Shown: piece by piece, positions 1-5,481 of the stretch
Layout of the letters: each line of letters starts with the position of its first letter
Position numbering within the stretch: the first letter of the stretch is position 1
Assembly (NCBI GenBank): GCA_011390985.1
Contig: JAABRJ010000081.1
Coordinates: 1 to 5,481 of the forward strand
Length of the DNA stretch: 5,481 nt
Source of the DNA: Desulfobacteraceae bacterium
Lineage (GTDB): Bacteria; Desulfobacterota; Desulfobacteria; Desulfobacterales; JAABRJ01
Direction: 5' to 3'
Notes under the pieces: model-generated
What the model was told of the DNA's origin: nothing
The model's input: only the letters and a program-made list of their open reading frames with translations
Databases searched by the model: none
Translations under genes and position numbers: made by a program

Positions 1-1
1 C

Positions 2-310
2 ATCGATCAGGTGCTGGGCGGCATTCGGCGGGCAACCGCGCACGCCTACAGCCCGGCGGAGCTGGCGGGCGGCTTCACCCGCCGCGGCTACACGGTGGAG
101 CCCGACCGTCGGCGCGCCATCCGTCTGGCGGTATTGGCTGCACGCCCCGGCGACACGATCCTGATTGCCGGCAAAGGCCACGAAACCTATCAGCTCCTGG
201 GCGAGCGTAGCATCGATTTCGACGACCGCGTGGAAGCCCGCAGGGCGCTTGAAAACGGGGCGACCGAAGGCGGCGGCAGGACGGCGGCGTTCCATGAGGA
301 CCGAAAATGA
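2..310 (+). CDS. murE: MurE C-terminal part: UDP-MurNAc-tripeptide synthetase (5'-truncated by window edge)
   Basis: Cytoplasmic Mur ligase that adds the third stem-peptide residue to UDP-MurNAc-L-Ala-D-Glu using ATP. Only the last 102 codons are present; the frame is open from base 2, so the start lies outside the window. The GTG at 11 is an internal codon, not a start. The piece is the end of the Mur ligase C-terminal domain: a GDTILIAGKGHETYQ segment (codons about 149-193) followed by an acidic IDFDDRVEA stretch, as at the end of E. coli MurE. In E. coli the first Gly and the Glu of GKGHE (G464, E468) contact meso-diaminopimelate; the matching codons here are 170-172 and 182-184, so meso-DAP is the likely substrate. 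The more telling DNPR motif would lie just upstream of base 1 and cannot be seen. The tail runs about 17 residues beyond the E. coli end. The stop overlaps the murF start. Confidence 0.93.
   Translation: MDQVLGGIRRATAHAYSPAELAGGFTRRGYTVEPDRRRAIRLAVLAARPGDTILIAGKGHETYQLLGERSIDFDDRVEARRALENGATEGGGRTAAFHEDRK
296..300 (+). promoter_or_regulatory. Ribosome binding site of murF (GAGGA)
   Basis: GAGGA sits six bases before the ATG at 307, inside the last codons of murE. This spacing fixes the murF start and agrees with the four-base ATGA overlap of the two genes. Confidence 0.75.
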
Positions 311-1728
311 CCCCCCCCCAGGCCCCGCCCTGGACCGTACGCGACATCCTGGCCGCCACCGGGGGTGCGCTTCTGGGCGGCCCCGCGGAAAAGCGCTTCG
401 GGGCCATCGGGATCGACTCGCGCGGCCTGCAGCCGTCGGATCTTTTCATCGCCATCAAGGGCAGCACCCATGACGGCCACCGCTTTGCCGAAGCCGTGGT
501 CGCCGGCGGCGGGCGCGGCCTGCTGCTCTCGGCCGACGCTGCGCGGGCCTTGCCCTGGCCGCAGTGGGCGGCCGGCGGCGTGGTCTGCATCGCGGTGGCC
601 GACACCACCCGGGCGCTGGGGGATCTCGGGGCGTTCCACCGCCGCCGCCTGAATGTGCCGGTGGTGGCCATCACCGGCTCCAACGGCAAGACCACCACCC
701 GCGCCATGACGGCCGAAGTGGTCTCCCGGCGGTTTCAAACCCTGGCCACGATCGGAAACTTCAACAACGAAATCGGACTGCCGCTGACCCTCCTGCGCCT
801 GACGGATGCCCACCAATGGGCGGTGCTGGAAATGGGCATGAACCACCCCGGTGAAATCCGGCGTCTGGCCGCCCTCTGCACCCCCCGGATCGGCGTCATC
901 ACCAACGTGGCCGCGGCCCATTTGGCGGGATTGGGCTCGCTCGAGGCGGTCAAACGCGCCAAGGGGGAACTGCTGGTGGAGCTGGCCGCCGACGGCATCG
1001 CGATCCTCAATGCCGACGATCCCAAGGTGATGGAGTTGGCCGCCGAAACCCGCCGGCGGGTGGTGCGCTTCGCAACCGCGGCGGCAGCGGAGGTCCAGGC
1101 CCGACACCTTCAGCCGGCCGCGCTGGGGACCACTTTCGATCTGATCCTGCCCGGAGAGCGGGCGAGCGTGGCCCTCGGGGTGCCGGGGACGTTTATGGTG
1201 GCCAATGCCCTGGCCGCCGCCGCGGTGGGCTGGACCCTGGGCATCGGCATCGCGGAAATCAAGGCGGGTCTGGAGGCCTTCAGACCGATCGCGGGCCGCA
1301 TGGCCCACCGGGAACTCGCGGGCGGGATCCACCTGATCGACGACACCTACAACGCCAACCCAGGTTCTATGGCCGCCGCCATCCAGACCCTGGCCGATCT
1401 GGGCCGCAGCAGCCGGCGTCTTCTGGTGATGGGCGACATGTTGGAACTCGGGGACCAGAGCGCAGCCCTGCATGCCGCCGCCGGGGAACTGGCGGCCCGC
1501 AGCGGGGTATCGGCACTTTTGGTCGCCGGCCGGTTCGGCGCGGCGGTCACCCGGGGCGCACGCGCGGGCGGCCTGCAGGACGAGAGGATCTTCGCGGGCA
1601 GCCGCGAGGAGATCCTGGCGGCCTTGAAAAAAAGACTTCGCCCGGGGGACTGGGTCTTGGTGAAAGGCTCCCGCGGCATGGGCATGGAAACCATCGTTCA
1701 GGGGTTGGCCGCGTGGACGGGCCTCTGA
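307..1728 (+). CDS. murF: MurF, UDP-MurNAc-tripeptide:D-Ala-D-Ala ligase
   Basis: Cytoplasmic ATP-dependent ligase that joins D-Ala-D-Ala to UDP-MurNAc-tripeptide, completing the pentapeptide precursor. At 473 residues it is slightly longer than E. coli MurF (about 452). The N-terminal substrate domain spans roughly residues 1-115. The central ATPase domain carries the P-loop GSNGKTTT at 124-131 (Lys128), NFNNEIG at 151-157, EMGMNHPGEI at 175-184 and TNVAAAH at 199-205. The C-terminal domain carries DDTYNANPGSM at 345-355, the signature that separates MurF from MurC, MurD and MurE, then GDMLELG at 376-382 and VKGSRGMGME at 452-461. At 294-300 it reads GTFMVAN where the family usually has a GxHNxxN-like motif. 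Codons 2-5 contain a run of nine C. The ATG at 307 is supported by GAGGA six bases upstream and by the ATGA overlap with murE, which suggests translational coupling. Confidence 0.97.
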   Translation: MTPPQAPPWTVRDILAATGGALLGGPAEKRFGAIGIDSRGLQPSDLFIAIKGSTHDGHRFAEAVVAGGGRGLLLSADAARALPWPQWAAGGVVCIAVADTTRALGDLGAFHRRRLNVPVVAITGSNGKTTTRAMTAEVVSRRFQTLATIGNFNNEIGLPLTLLRLTDAHQWAVLEMGMNHPGEIRRLAALCTPRIGVITNVAAAHLAGLGSLEAVKRAKGELLVELAADGIAILNADDPKVMELAAETRRRVVRFATAAAAEVQARHLQPAALGTTFDLILPGERASVALGVPGTFMVANALAAAAVGWTLGIGIAEIKAGLEAFRPIAGRMAHRELAGGIHLIDDTYNANPGSMAAAIQTLADLGRSSRRLLVMGDMLELGDQSAALHAAAGELAARSGVSALLVAGRFGAAVTRGARAGGLQDERIFAGSREEILAALKKRLRPGDWVLVKGSRGMGMETIVQGLAAWTGL

Positions 1729-1817
1729 CAGGCGGCTGCCACACCAGGCAGTGCAGACAGCGATGGTCCTGGACCTGATTCCGCCGGCAATGGCTGCAGA
1801 AATAGCAAAGGTTGGTT
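1729..1817 (+). other. murF-mraY intergenic gap (89 nt)
   Basis: This is the longest non-coding piece in the window. A short stem can form just after the murF stop, GCTGCC at 1735-1740 with GGCAGT at 1747-1752 (last pair G·T, loop ACACCA). No T-run follows, so it is not a convincing intrinsic terminator. A near-perfect 11-bp palindrome, GGTCCTGGACC, lies at 1765-1775. No clear -35/-10 pair was seen. The end of the gap holds the mraY ribosome binding site. Confidence 0.5.
1807..1811 (+). promoter_or_regulatory. Ribosome binding site of mraY (AAAGG)
   Basis: AAAGG ends six bases before the ATG at 1818. A TTG at 1812 is in frame two codons earlier but would abut this site directly, so ATG 1818 is the better start. 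MraY proteins also typically begin with a sequence like MLYHLL. Confidence 0.65.
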
Positions 1818-2897
1818 ATGCTGTATCATCTTCTCTTCCCCTTGCACACAAGCCTGACGGTTTTCAACGTCTTCCGCTACATCACGTTCCGGACGATCTA
1901 TGCCGGCCTGACGGCGCTGTTCATCTGTTTCATCCTGGGGCCGTGGGTGATCCGCAGGCTGACGGTCATGCAGGTCGGCCAGTACATCCGCGAGGAGGGG
2001 CCCGCCAGCCATCGCCGGAAGGCAGGCACGCCCACCATGGGAGGGGTGCTGATGCTCTTTGCGATCGTGGCCTCGACCCTGCTGTGGGCCAACCTGACGA
2101 CCCCCTATGTCTGGATCGCCCTGATGGTGACGGTCGGGTATGCCGGCATCGGCACCATCGACGACTATCTGATGCAGGTCAAAAAGCAGAGCAAAGGCCT
2201 CAGTGCCCGGGACAAGTTTCTGCTCCAGACGGTCCTGGCGCTGGTCGCCGGGATCCTCTTGTACCTGCTGCCCAGTTTCAGCACGGCGCTGACCATCCCG
2301 TTCTTCAAGAACCTCTCGCCGGACATCGGTTGGGGCTATATTTTTTTCGCCGCCCTGGTGATCGTCGGGACCAGCAACGCCGTCAACCTCACCGACGGAC
2401 TGGACGGGCTGGCCATCGGGCCGGTGATCATCGCCGCAGTCACCTATATGATTTTTGCCTATGTCGCCGGGCACGCCCAGATCGCAGCCTACCTGCAGAT
2501 CAATCCGGTTGCGGGCTGCGGGGAGATCACGGTCTTTTGCGGTGCGCTGGCCGGGGCCGGCCTGGGGTTTCTGTGGTTCAATGCCTACCCGGCTCAGGTC
2601 TTCATGGGAGACGTGGGGTCCCTGTCACTGGGGGGCGCCTTGGGGGTGGTGGCGGTGATCACCAAGCAGGAGATCCTGCTGGTCCTGGTGGGCGGTCTCT
2701 TTGTGATCGAGGCCCTCTCGGTGATCTTCCAGGTGGGCTTTTTCAAGATGACCAAGGGGCGGCGGATCTTCAAAATGGCTCCCCTGCATCACCATTTCGA
2801 ACTCAAGGGGTGGGCGGAGCCCAAGGTAATCGTGCGTTTCTGGATCATCGCGATCATCCTGGCGCTGGTGTCCATGAGCACCCTGAAACTGCGCTGA
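1818..2897 (+). CDS. mraY: MraY, phospho-N-acetylmuramoyl-pentapeptide transferase
   Basis: Polytopic inner-membrane enzyme that transfers phospho-MurNAc-pentapeptide from UDP to undecaprenyl phosphate, giving lipid I. The product of 359 residues matches E. coli MraY (360). Hydrophobic segments recur along the whole length, the first at about 27-45, as expected for a ten-helix protein. Visible motifs are HRRKAGTPTMGG at 65-76, the Asp pair D115-D116 (same numbering as E. coli), NAVNLTDGLDGLA at 187-199, FMGDVGS with D265 (the Asp matching E. coli D267), and the His motif HHHFELKGW starting at H324-H325-H326. All residues known to matter for Mg2+ binding and catalysis are present. The start ATG 1818 is chosen over the in-frame TTG 1812 because of Shine-Dalgarno spacing and the family N terminus. 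A run of seven T at 2341-2347 stays in frame. The gene is separated from both neighbours by short gaps, unlike the overlapping pairs murE/murF and murD/ftsW. Confidence 0.98.
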   Translation: MLYHLLFPLHTSLTVFNVFRYITFRTIYAGLTALFICFILGPWVIRRLTVMQVGQYIREEGPASHRRKAGTPTMGGVLMLFAIVASTLLWANLTTPYVWIALMVTVGYAGIGTIDDYLMQVKKQSKGLSARDKFLLQTVLALVAGILLYLLPSFSTALTIPFFKNLSPDIGWGYIFFAALVIVGTSNAVNLTDGLDGLAIGPVIIAAVTYMIFAYVAGHAQIAAYLQINPVAGCGEITVFCGALAGAGLGFLWFNAYPAQVFMGDVGSLSLGGALGVVAVITKQEILLVLVGGLFVIEALSVIFQVGFFKMTKGRRIFKMAPLHHHFELKGWAEPKVIVRFWIIAIILALVSMSTLKLR

Positions 2898-2904
2898 CCC
2901 AAAC

Positions 2905-2922
2905 CTCCGTCGACCGGCGGAG
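2905..2922 (+). other. Hairpin in the mraY-murD gap
   Basis: CTCCGTC at 2905-2911 can pair with GGCGGAG at 2916-2922 (seven pairs, one of them G·U) around the loop GACC. It begins eight bases after the mraY stop and ends one base before the likely murD Shine-Dalgarno. No T-run follows, so it is not a standard terminator. It may only influence mRNA stability or murD translation, or may be chance in GC-rich DNA. Confidence 0.4.
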
Positions 2923-2923
2923 C

Positions 2924-2927
2924 GGAG
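2924..2927 (+). promoter_or_regulatory. Probable ribosome binding site of murD (GGAG)
   Basis: GGAG lies 11 bases before the ATG at 2939, which is somewhat long spacing. It is part of a tandem CGGAG repeat (2918-2922 and 2923-2927). No better site is visible closer to the ATG. Confidence 0.5.
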
Positions 2928-2938
2928 CTGACAGATAG

Positions 2939-4309
2939 ATGGCAATCGAAGTGTCGCAGAAAGCGGTGCTGGTCGTGGGCCTGGGGAAATCCGGGGAAGC
3001 GGCCGCCCGTTTCCTGGTGCGCCGCGGCGCCCGGGTGACCGTGACGGACAGCGCCCCCGCCGAGCAGATCGGGGAACACGCTGCTGCTTTAGAGCGCCTG
3101 GGCGTCCGGTTGGAACTCGGCGGCCACAGCCCGTCAACCTTTGCGGCTGCCGATCTGATCGTCATCAGTCCGGGGGTCGCCCACACCCTGGAGGCCCTGG
3201 TTGAGGCCCGCCGGCGGGGGGTGGCGGTCATCGGCGAAATGGAACTCGCCGCCCGTTTTCTGCGCACGCCCCTGCTGGCGGTCACCGGGACCAACGGCAA
3301 GACCACGACCACCGCGCTCCTCGGGGAGATGCTGACCTGCTCGGGGCTGAGCGTTTTCGTAGGCGGCAATATCGGCAGCCCCCTGATCGGGCACATCGAC
3401 CGCGGCCAGAGCGTGGACCGCGTGGTGGTGGAGGTCAGCAGCTTCCAGTTGGACACCATCGCGACCTTCAGACCGCGCGTGGCGGTCTGGCTCAACATCA
3501 GTGACGATCACCTTGACCGCTACCCGGGCCCGGCCGCCTATGCGGCTTCCAAGGCCAGGCTCTTTGAAAACCAGCAGGCCGACGACACGGCGATTTTAAA
3601 CGGCGAAGCCGAAGCCATCCGCTCCCTGACCGGCGCCTGCGCCGCCCGCAGGCTGTATTTCACCGGCCGCCGGCCGGGGGAATGGGGGGCCACCCTGACG
3701 GCCGAGGGCCTTGTGATCGAGGACGGGCGGCAGCCGGCCGAGCGCATCGATCTCCAGCAGATGCAGCTGCAGGGCCCCCACAACCGCGAAAACGCCGCGG
3801 CCGCCGCCCTGGCGGCCCTGGCGGCGGGAGGCACGCCGTCGGGAATTCAAACCGCGCTGGCGCGCTTTCGCGGATTGCCCCACCGCGTGGAAACCGTGGC
3901 CGTCGTGGAGGGTGTGCGGTATGTGGACGACTCCAAGGCCACCAACGTCGATGCCGTGGTGCGGGCGCTTGAGGGCTTCGGCGAACCGGTGGTGCTGATC
4001 ATGGGCGGCCGCGACAAGTTGGGCAGTTACGAGGCCCTCAAGGCGCCGGTGCGCCGGGGTGTGCGCCGGCTGATCCTGATCGGCGAAGCCCGCGACCGCA
4101 TCCAGGCGGCCCTGGCAGCGGAATGCCCGGGCGGCTTTCTTGCGGCGGCTTCCATGGACCAGGCGGTGGCCCTGGCGCACGCCGCCGCCCGACCCGGCGA
4201 CGTGGTCCTGCTGTCGCCGGCATGCGCAAGCTTCGACATGTTCGACAGCTACGCCCACCGGGGCGATTGTTTCCGCCGGGCGGTGGACCGTCTGAGGGGG
4301 GCCCGATGA
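2939..4309 (+). CDS. murD: MurD, UDP-MurNAc-L-alanine:D-glutamate ligase
   Basis: Cytoplasmic ATP-dependent ligase that adds D-Glu to UDP-MurNAc-L-Ala, the step before MurE. The 456 residues compare with about 438 in E. coli. The N-terminal Rossmann-like domain starts with LVVGLGKSG and later has ISPGV. The central domain carries the P-loop GTNGKTTT at 117-124 (Lys121), GGNIGSP at 142-148, EVSSFQL from E165 (matching E. coli E157), NISDDHLDRY at 186-195 with H191 (E. coli H183), Lys205 in the place of the carbamylated K198, and GPHNREN at 279-285. The C-terminal domain holds HRVE at 315-318, DDSKATN at 330-336, MGGRDK at 355-360 and LSPACASFDMF at 425-435 before YAHRG. No key residue is missing. 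ATG 2939 is the most upstream plausible start; an in-frame GTG at 2951 has no better ribosome binding site. The 3' end overlaps ftsW by ATGA. Confidence 0.97.
   Translation: MAIEVSQKAVLVVGLGKSGEAAARFLVRRGARVTVTDSAPAEQIGEHAAALERLGVRLELGGHSPSTFAAADLIVISPGVAHTLEALVEARRRGVAVIGEMELAARFLRTPLLAVTGTNGKTTTTALLGEMLTCSGLSVFVGGNIGSPLIGHIDRGQSVDRVVVEVSSFQLDTIATFRPRVAVWLNISDDHLDRYPGPAAYAASKARLFENQQADDTAILNGEAEAIRSLTGACAARRLYFTGRRPGEWGATLTAEGLVIEDGRQPAERIDLQQMQLQGPHNRENAAAAALAALAAGGTPSGIQTALARFRGLPHRVETVAVVEGVRYVDDSKATNVDAVVRALEGFGEPVVLIMGGRDKLGSYEALKAPVRRGVRRLILIGEARDRIQAALAAECPGGFLAAASMDQAVALAHAAARPGDVVLLSPACASFDMFDSYAHRGDCFRRAVDRLRGAR
4294..4297 (+). promoter_or_regulatory. Ribosome binding site of ftsW (GAGG)
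   Basis: GAGG, continuing into a G-run up to 4301, ends eight bases before the ATG at 4306, within the last codons of murD. It supports the ATG that overlaps the murD stop codon. Confidence 0.7.
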
Positions 4310-5481
4310 CCCGCCAGCCCCCATCCGACCGGCAACTCCCGCGGGTGAGCCCATCCTACGACGTGCAGCTCCTGTTTCCGGTTCTTTTCCTGGTGGGCAT
4401 CGGAATCGCCATGGTCTACAGCGCCAGCTCGACGCTGGCGATGGGCAAGTACGGCAGCGATTATTTCTTCGTCAAGAAGCAGGCGATCTTCGCGGTCCTG
4501 GGGGTCGTGGGGCTGGTCATCACCAGCCACATCCCCTACCGGCTCTACCGCCCGCTGGCCTACCCGCTGCTGGCGGCGGCGATCGTCATGCTGGTCGCGG
4601 TGCGCTTCAGCCCTTTGGGAACGGCCGCCGGGGGGGCGCTGCGCTGGCTGAACATCGCGGGCCTGAGCTTCCAGCCATCGGAGCTCGCGCGCCTCGCGCT
4701 GGTGATCTACCTGGCCTATTCCCTGAGCAAAAAGGGGGAAAACCTGAACAAATTCACGGTCGGGTTTCTGCCGCACGTGGTCGTGTTCGGGGTCATGGCA
4801 GTCATGCTGATGCTCCAGCCGGATTTCGGCTCTTCGGTGATCCTGGGGGCCATCACCTGGATCGTGATGTTCATCGGCGGGGTACCCCTGCGGCACCTGG
4901 CCACCGGCCTGTTGGCGCTGGGGCCGACGGCCTACTACATGATGATCAACACCGACTACCGCCTCAGGCGATTCACCAGCTTTCTGGACCCCTGGCAGTA
5001 CCCCCAGCATGAGGGCTACCAGATCACCCATTCGCTGATGGCCTTCGGCAGCGGGGGGCTGTGGGGATCGGGGATCGGCAAAAGCTATCAGAAGCTCTTT
5101 TATCTGCCGGAGCCCCACACCGACTTCATCTTTTCGGTGATCGGCGAGGAACTGGGACTGTGGGGGGTGCTGCTCATCATCGGGCTGTTCGCCCTGATCC
5201 TGTGGCGCGGCACCCTCATCGCCCGCAACGCAGCGGACCCCTTCGGCGCCCTTTTGGCGATGGGGCTGACCACCGCGCTGACCCTCCAGGTGAGCATCAA
5301 CATGGCCGTCAGCCTGGGGTTGCTGCCGACCAAGGGGCTGACCCTGCCCTTTCTGAGCTACGGCGGCACCTCGCTGCTGCTCAACCTGTTGGCGGTGGGC
5401 ATTCTGATCAACATCAGCGCCACCAGCCCCCGGCGCGCAAACCGCGCCGTCGGGGGCGCGCCCCGGGCAAGAAAGGAAAAA
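4306..5481 (+). CDS. ftsW: FtsW, SEDS-family septal peptidoglycan glycosyltransferase (3' end open at window edge)
   Basis: Integral membrane divisome protein that polymerises lipid II into glycan strands together with its class B PBP partner (FtsI). The frame runs 392 codons to the last base without a stop. E. coli FtsW has 414 residues, so only a short tail is probably missing. A cytoplasmic N terminus of about 20 residues precedes the first helix (about 22-44); some ten hydrophobic segments follow, with a long extracytoplasmic loop around 215-272. SEDS motifs visible are FQPSEL at 122-127, LQPDFG at 170-175, PEPHTDFIFSVIGEELG at 268-284, and GLLPTKGLTLPFLSYGGTS at 338-356. D273 in HTDF matches the catalytic Asp of the family (D297 in E. 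coli FtsW). The last 18 residues are rich in Arg and Lys, a typical cytoplasmic tail. The paralogue RodA is the alternative, but the position next to murD and the PTKGLTLP wording favour FtsW. The start overlaps the murD stop (ATGA). Confidence 0.95.
   Translation, partial: MTRQPPSDRQLPRVSPSYDVQLLFPVLFLVGIGIAMVYSASSTLAMGKYGSDYFFVKKQAIFAVLGVVGLVITSHIPYRLYRPLAYPLLAAAIVMLVAVRFSPLGTAAGGALRWLNIAGLSFQPSELARLALVIYLAYSLSKKGENLNKFTVGFLPHVVVFGVMAVMLMLQPDFGSSVILGAITWIVMFIGGVPLRHLATGLLALGPTAYYMMINTDYRLRRFTSFLDPWQYPQHEGYQITHSLMAFGSGGLWGSGIGKSYQKLFYLPEPHTDFIFSVIGEELGLWGVLLIIGLFALILWRGTLIARNAADPFGALLAMGLTTALTLQVSINMAVSLGLLPTKGLTLPFLSYGGTSLLLNLLAVGILINISATSPRRANRAVGGAPRARKEK
5472..5477 (+). promoter_or_regulatory. 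Possible ribosome binding site of the next gene (AAAGGA)
   Basis: AAAGGA lies in the last codons of ftsW seen here, four bases before the window ends. By analogy with the two ATGA overlaps upstream, the next gene could start at or just past the right edge. In many dcw clusters that gene is murG. The target gene itself is not visible. Confidence 0.3.

Noticed and set aside
676..699. Similar DNA in murF (676-699) and murD (3287-3310) that looks like a repeat
   Set aside because: Both encode the P-loop (GSNGKTTT and GTNGKTTT) of paralogous Mur ligases; the likeness reflects shared protein ancestry, not a mobile or regulatory repeat.
190..1473. 427-codon open frame on the - strand opposite murF
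   Set aside because: It is antisense to a complete murF with all motifs, is rich in Gly, His, Gln and Arg as expected from the reverse reading of GC-rich codons, and resembles no known protein.
1735..1752. Possible terminator after murF
   Set aside because: The stem is only five to six pairs and is not followed by a T-run; the next gene is in the same pathway and on the same strand, so a transcription stop here is unlikely.
1698..2474. 258-codon open frame on the - strand opposite mraY
   Set aside because: Antisense shadow of mraY, composed mostly of charged and polar residues with no domain pattern.
1751..2938. 395-codon + strand open frame starting at a GTG and overlapping all of mraY
   Set aside because: It is longer than mraY but is its frame shadow: low-complexity Arg/Gly/Asp-rich composition, no recognisable domain, and no good ribosome binding site at its start. 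Its open state is noted only in relation to the slippery heptamer.
3596..4354. 252-codon open frame on the - strand opposite murD
   Set aside because: Antisense to an intact murD; composition typical of a reverse-strand shadow.
4630..4636. Seven-G run in ftsW
   Set aside because: It encodes Gly-Gly codons in a loop, the frame is intact, and such runs are expected at this GC content.
4249..5118. 289-codon open frame on the - strand opposite ftsW
   Set aside because: Antisense to ftsW, which has all SEDS motifs; the reverse product is Gln/Arg/His/Asp-rich with no family resemblance.

Overview
The window is a five-gene stretch of a bacterial division and cell wall (dcw) cluster, all on the + strand, in the order murE (3' end only), murF, mraY, murD, ftsW (open at the right edge). 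The sequence is strongly GC-rich, roughly two thirds G+C by eye, with G/C at most third codon positions. The gene order is widespread. The wording of the MraY and FtsW proteins reads most like Desulfobacterota (former Deltaproteobacteria), but that placement is an impression and was not tested by any search. The GKGHE motif at the end of MurE fits a Gram-negative type, meso-diaminopimelate peptidoglycan.

Layout: the MurE C-terminal domain (2-310) overlaps the murF start by four bases (ATGA). murF (307-1728) is followed by an 89-nt gap, the longest non-coding piece. mraY (1818-2897) is followed by a 41-nt gap with a short hairpin next to the murD ribosome binding site. murD (2939-4309) overlaps ftsW (4306 onwards) by four bases, again ATGA. 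The ftsW frame is still open at the last base, close to the expected C terminus. No stretch over 300 bases lacks a gene, and no RNA gene, mobile element, CRISPR array or convincing terminator was seen.

Together these genes build lipid I and support septal wall synthesis. MurD adds D-Glu to UDP-MurNAc-L-Ala, MurE adds the third residue and MurF adds D-Ala-D-Ala, all in the cytoplasm. MraY then moves phospho-MurNAc-pentapeptide onto undecaprenyl phosphate at the inner membrane. FtsW is the SEDS glycan polymerase of the divisome. The catalytic motifs of all five are intact where visible.

I found no undescribed system here. The second-look items are small: a nine-C run straight after the murF start codon, an unusual substitution in a usually conserved MurF motif, a hairpin beside the murD Shine-Dalgarno, and a slippery heptamer in mraY that opens into a long -1 frame.
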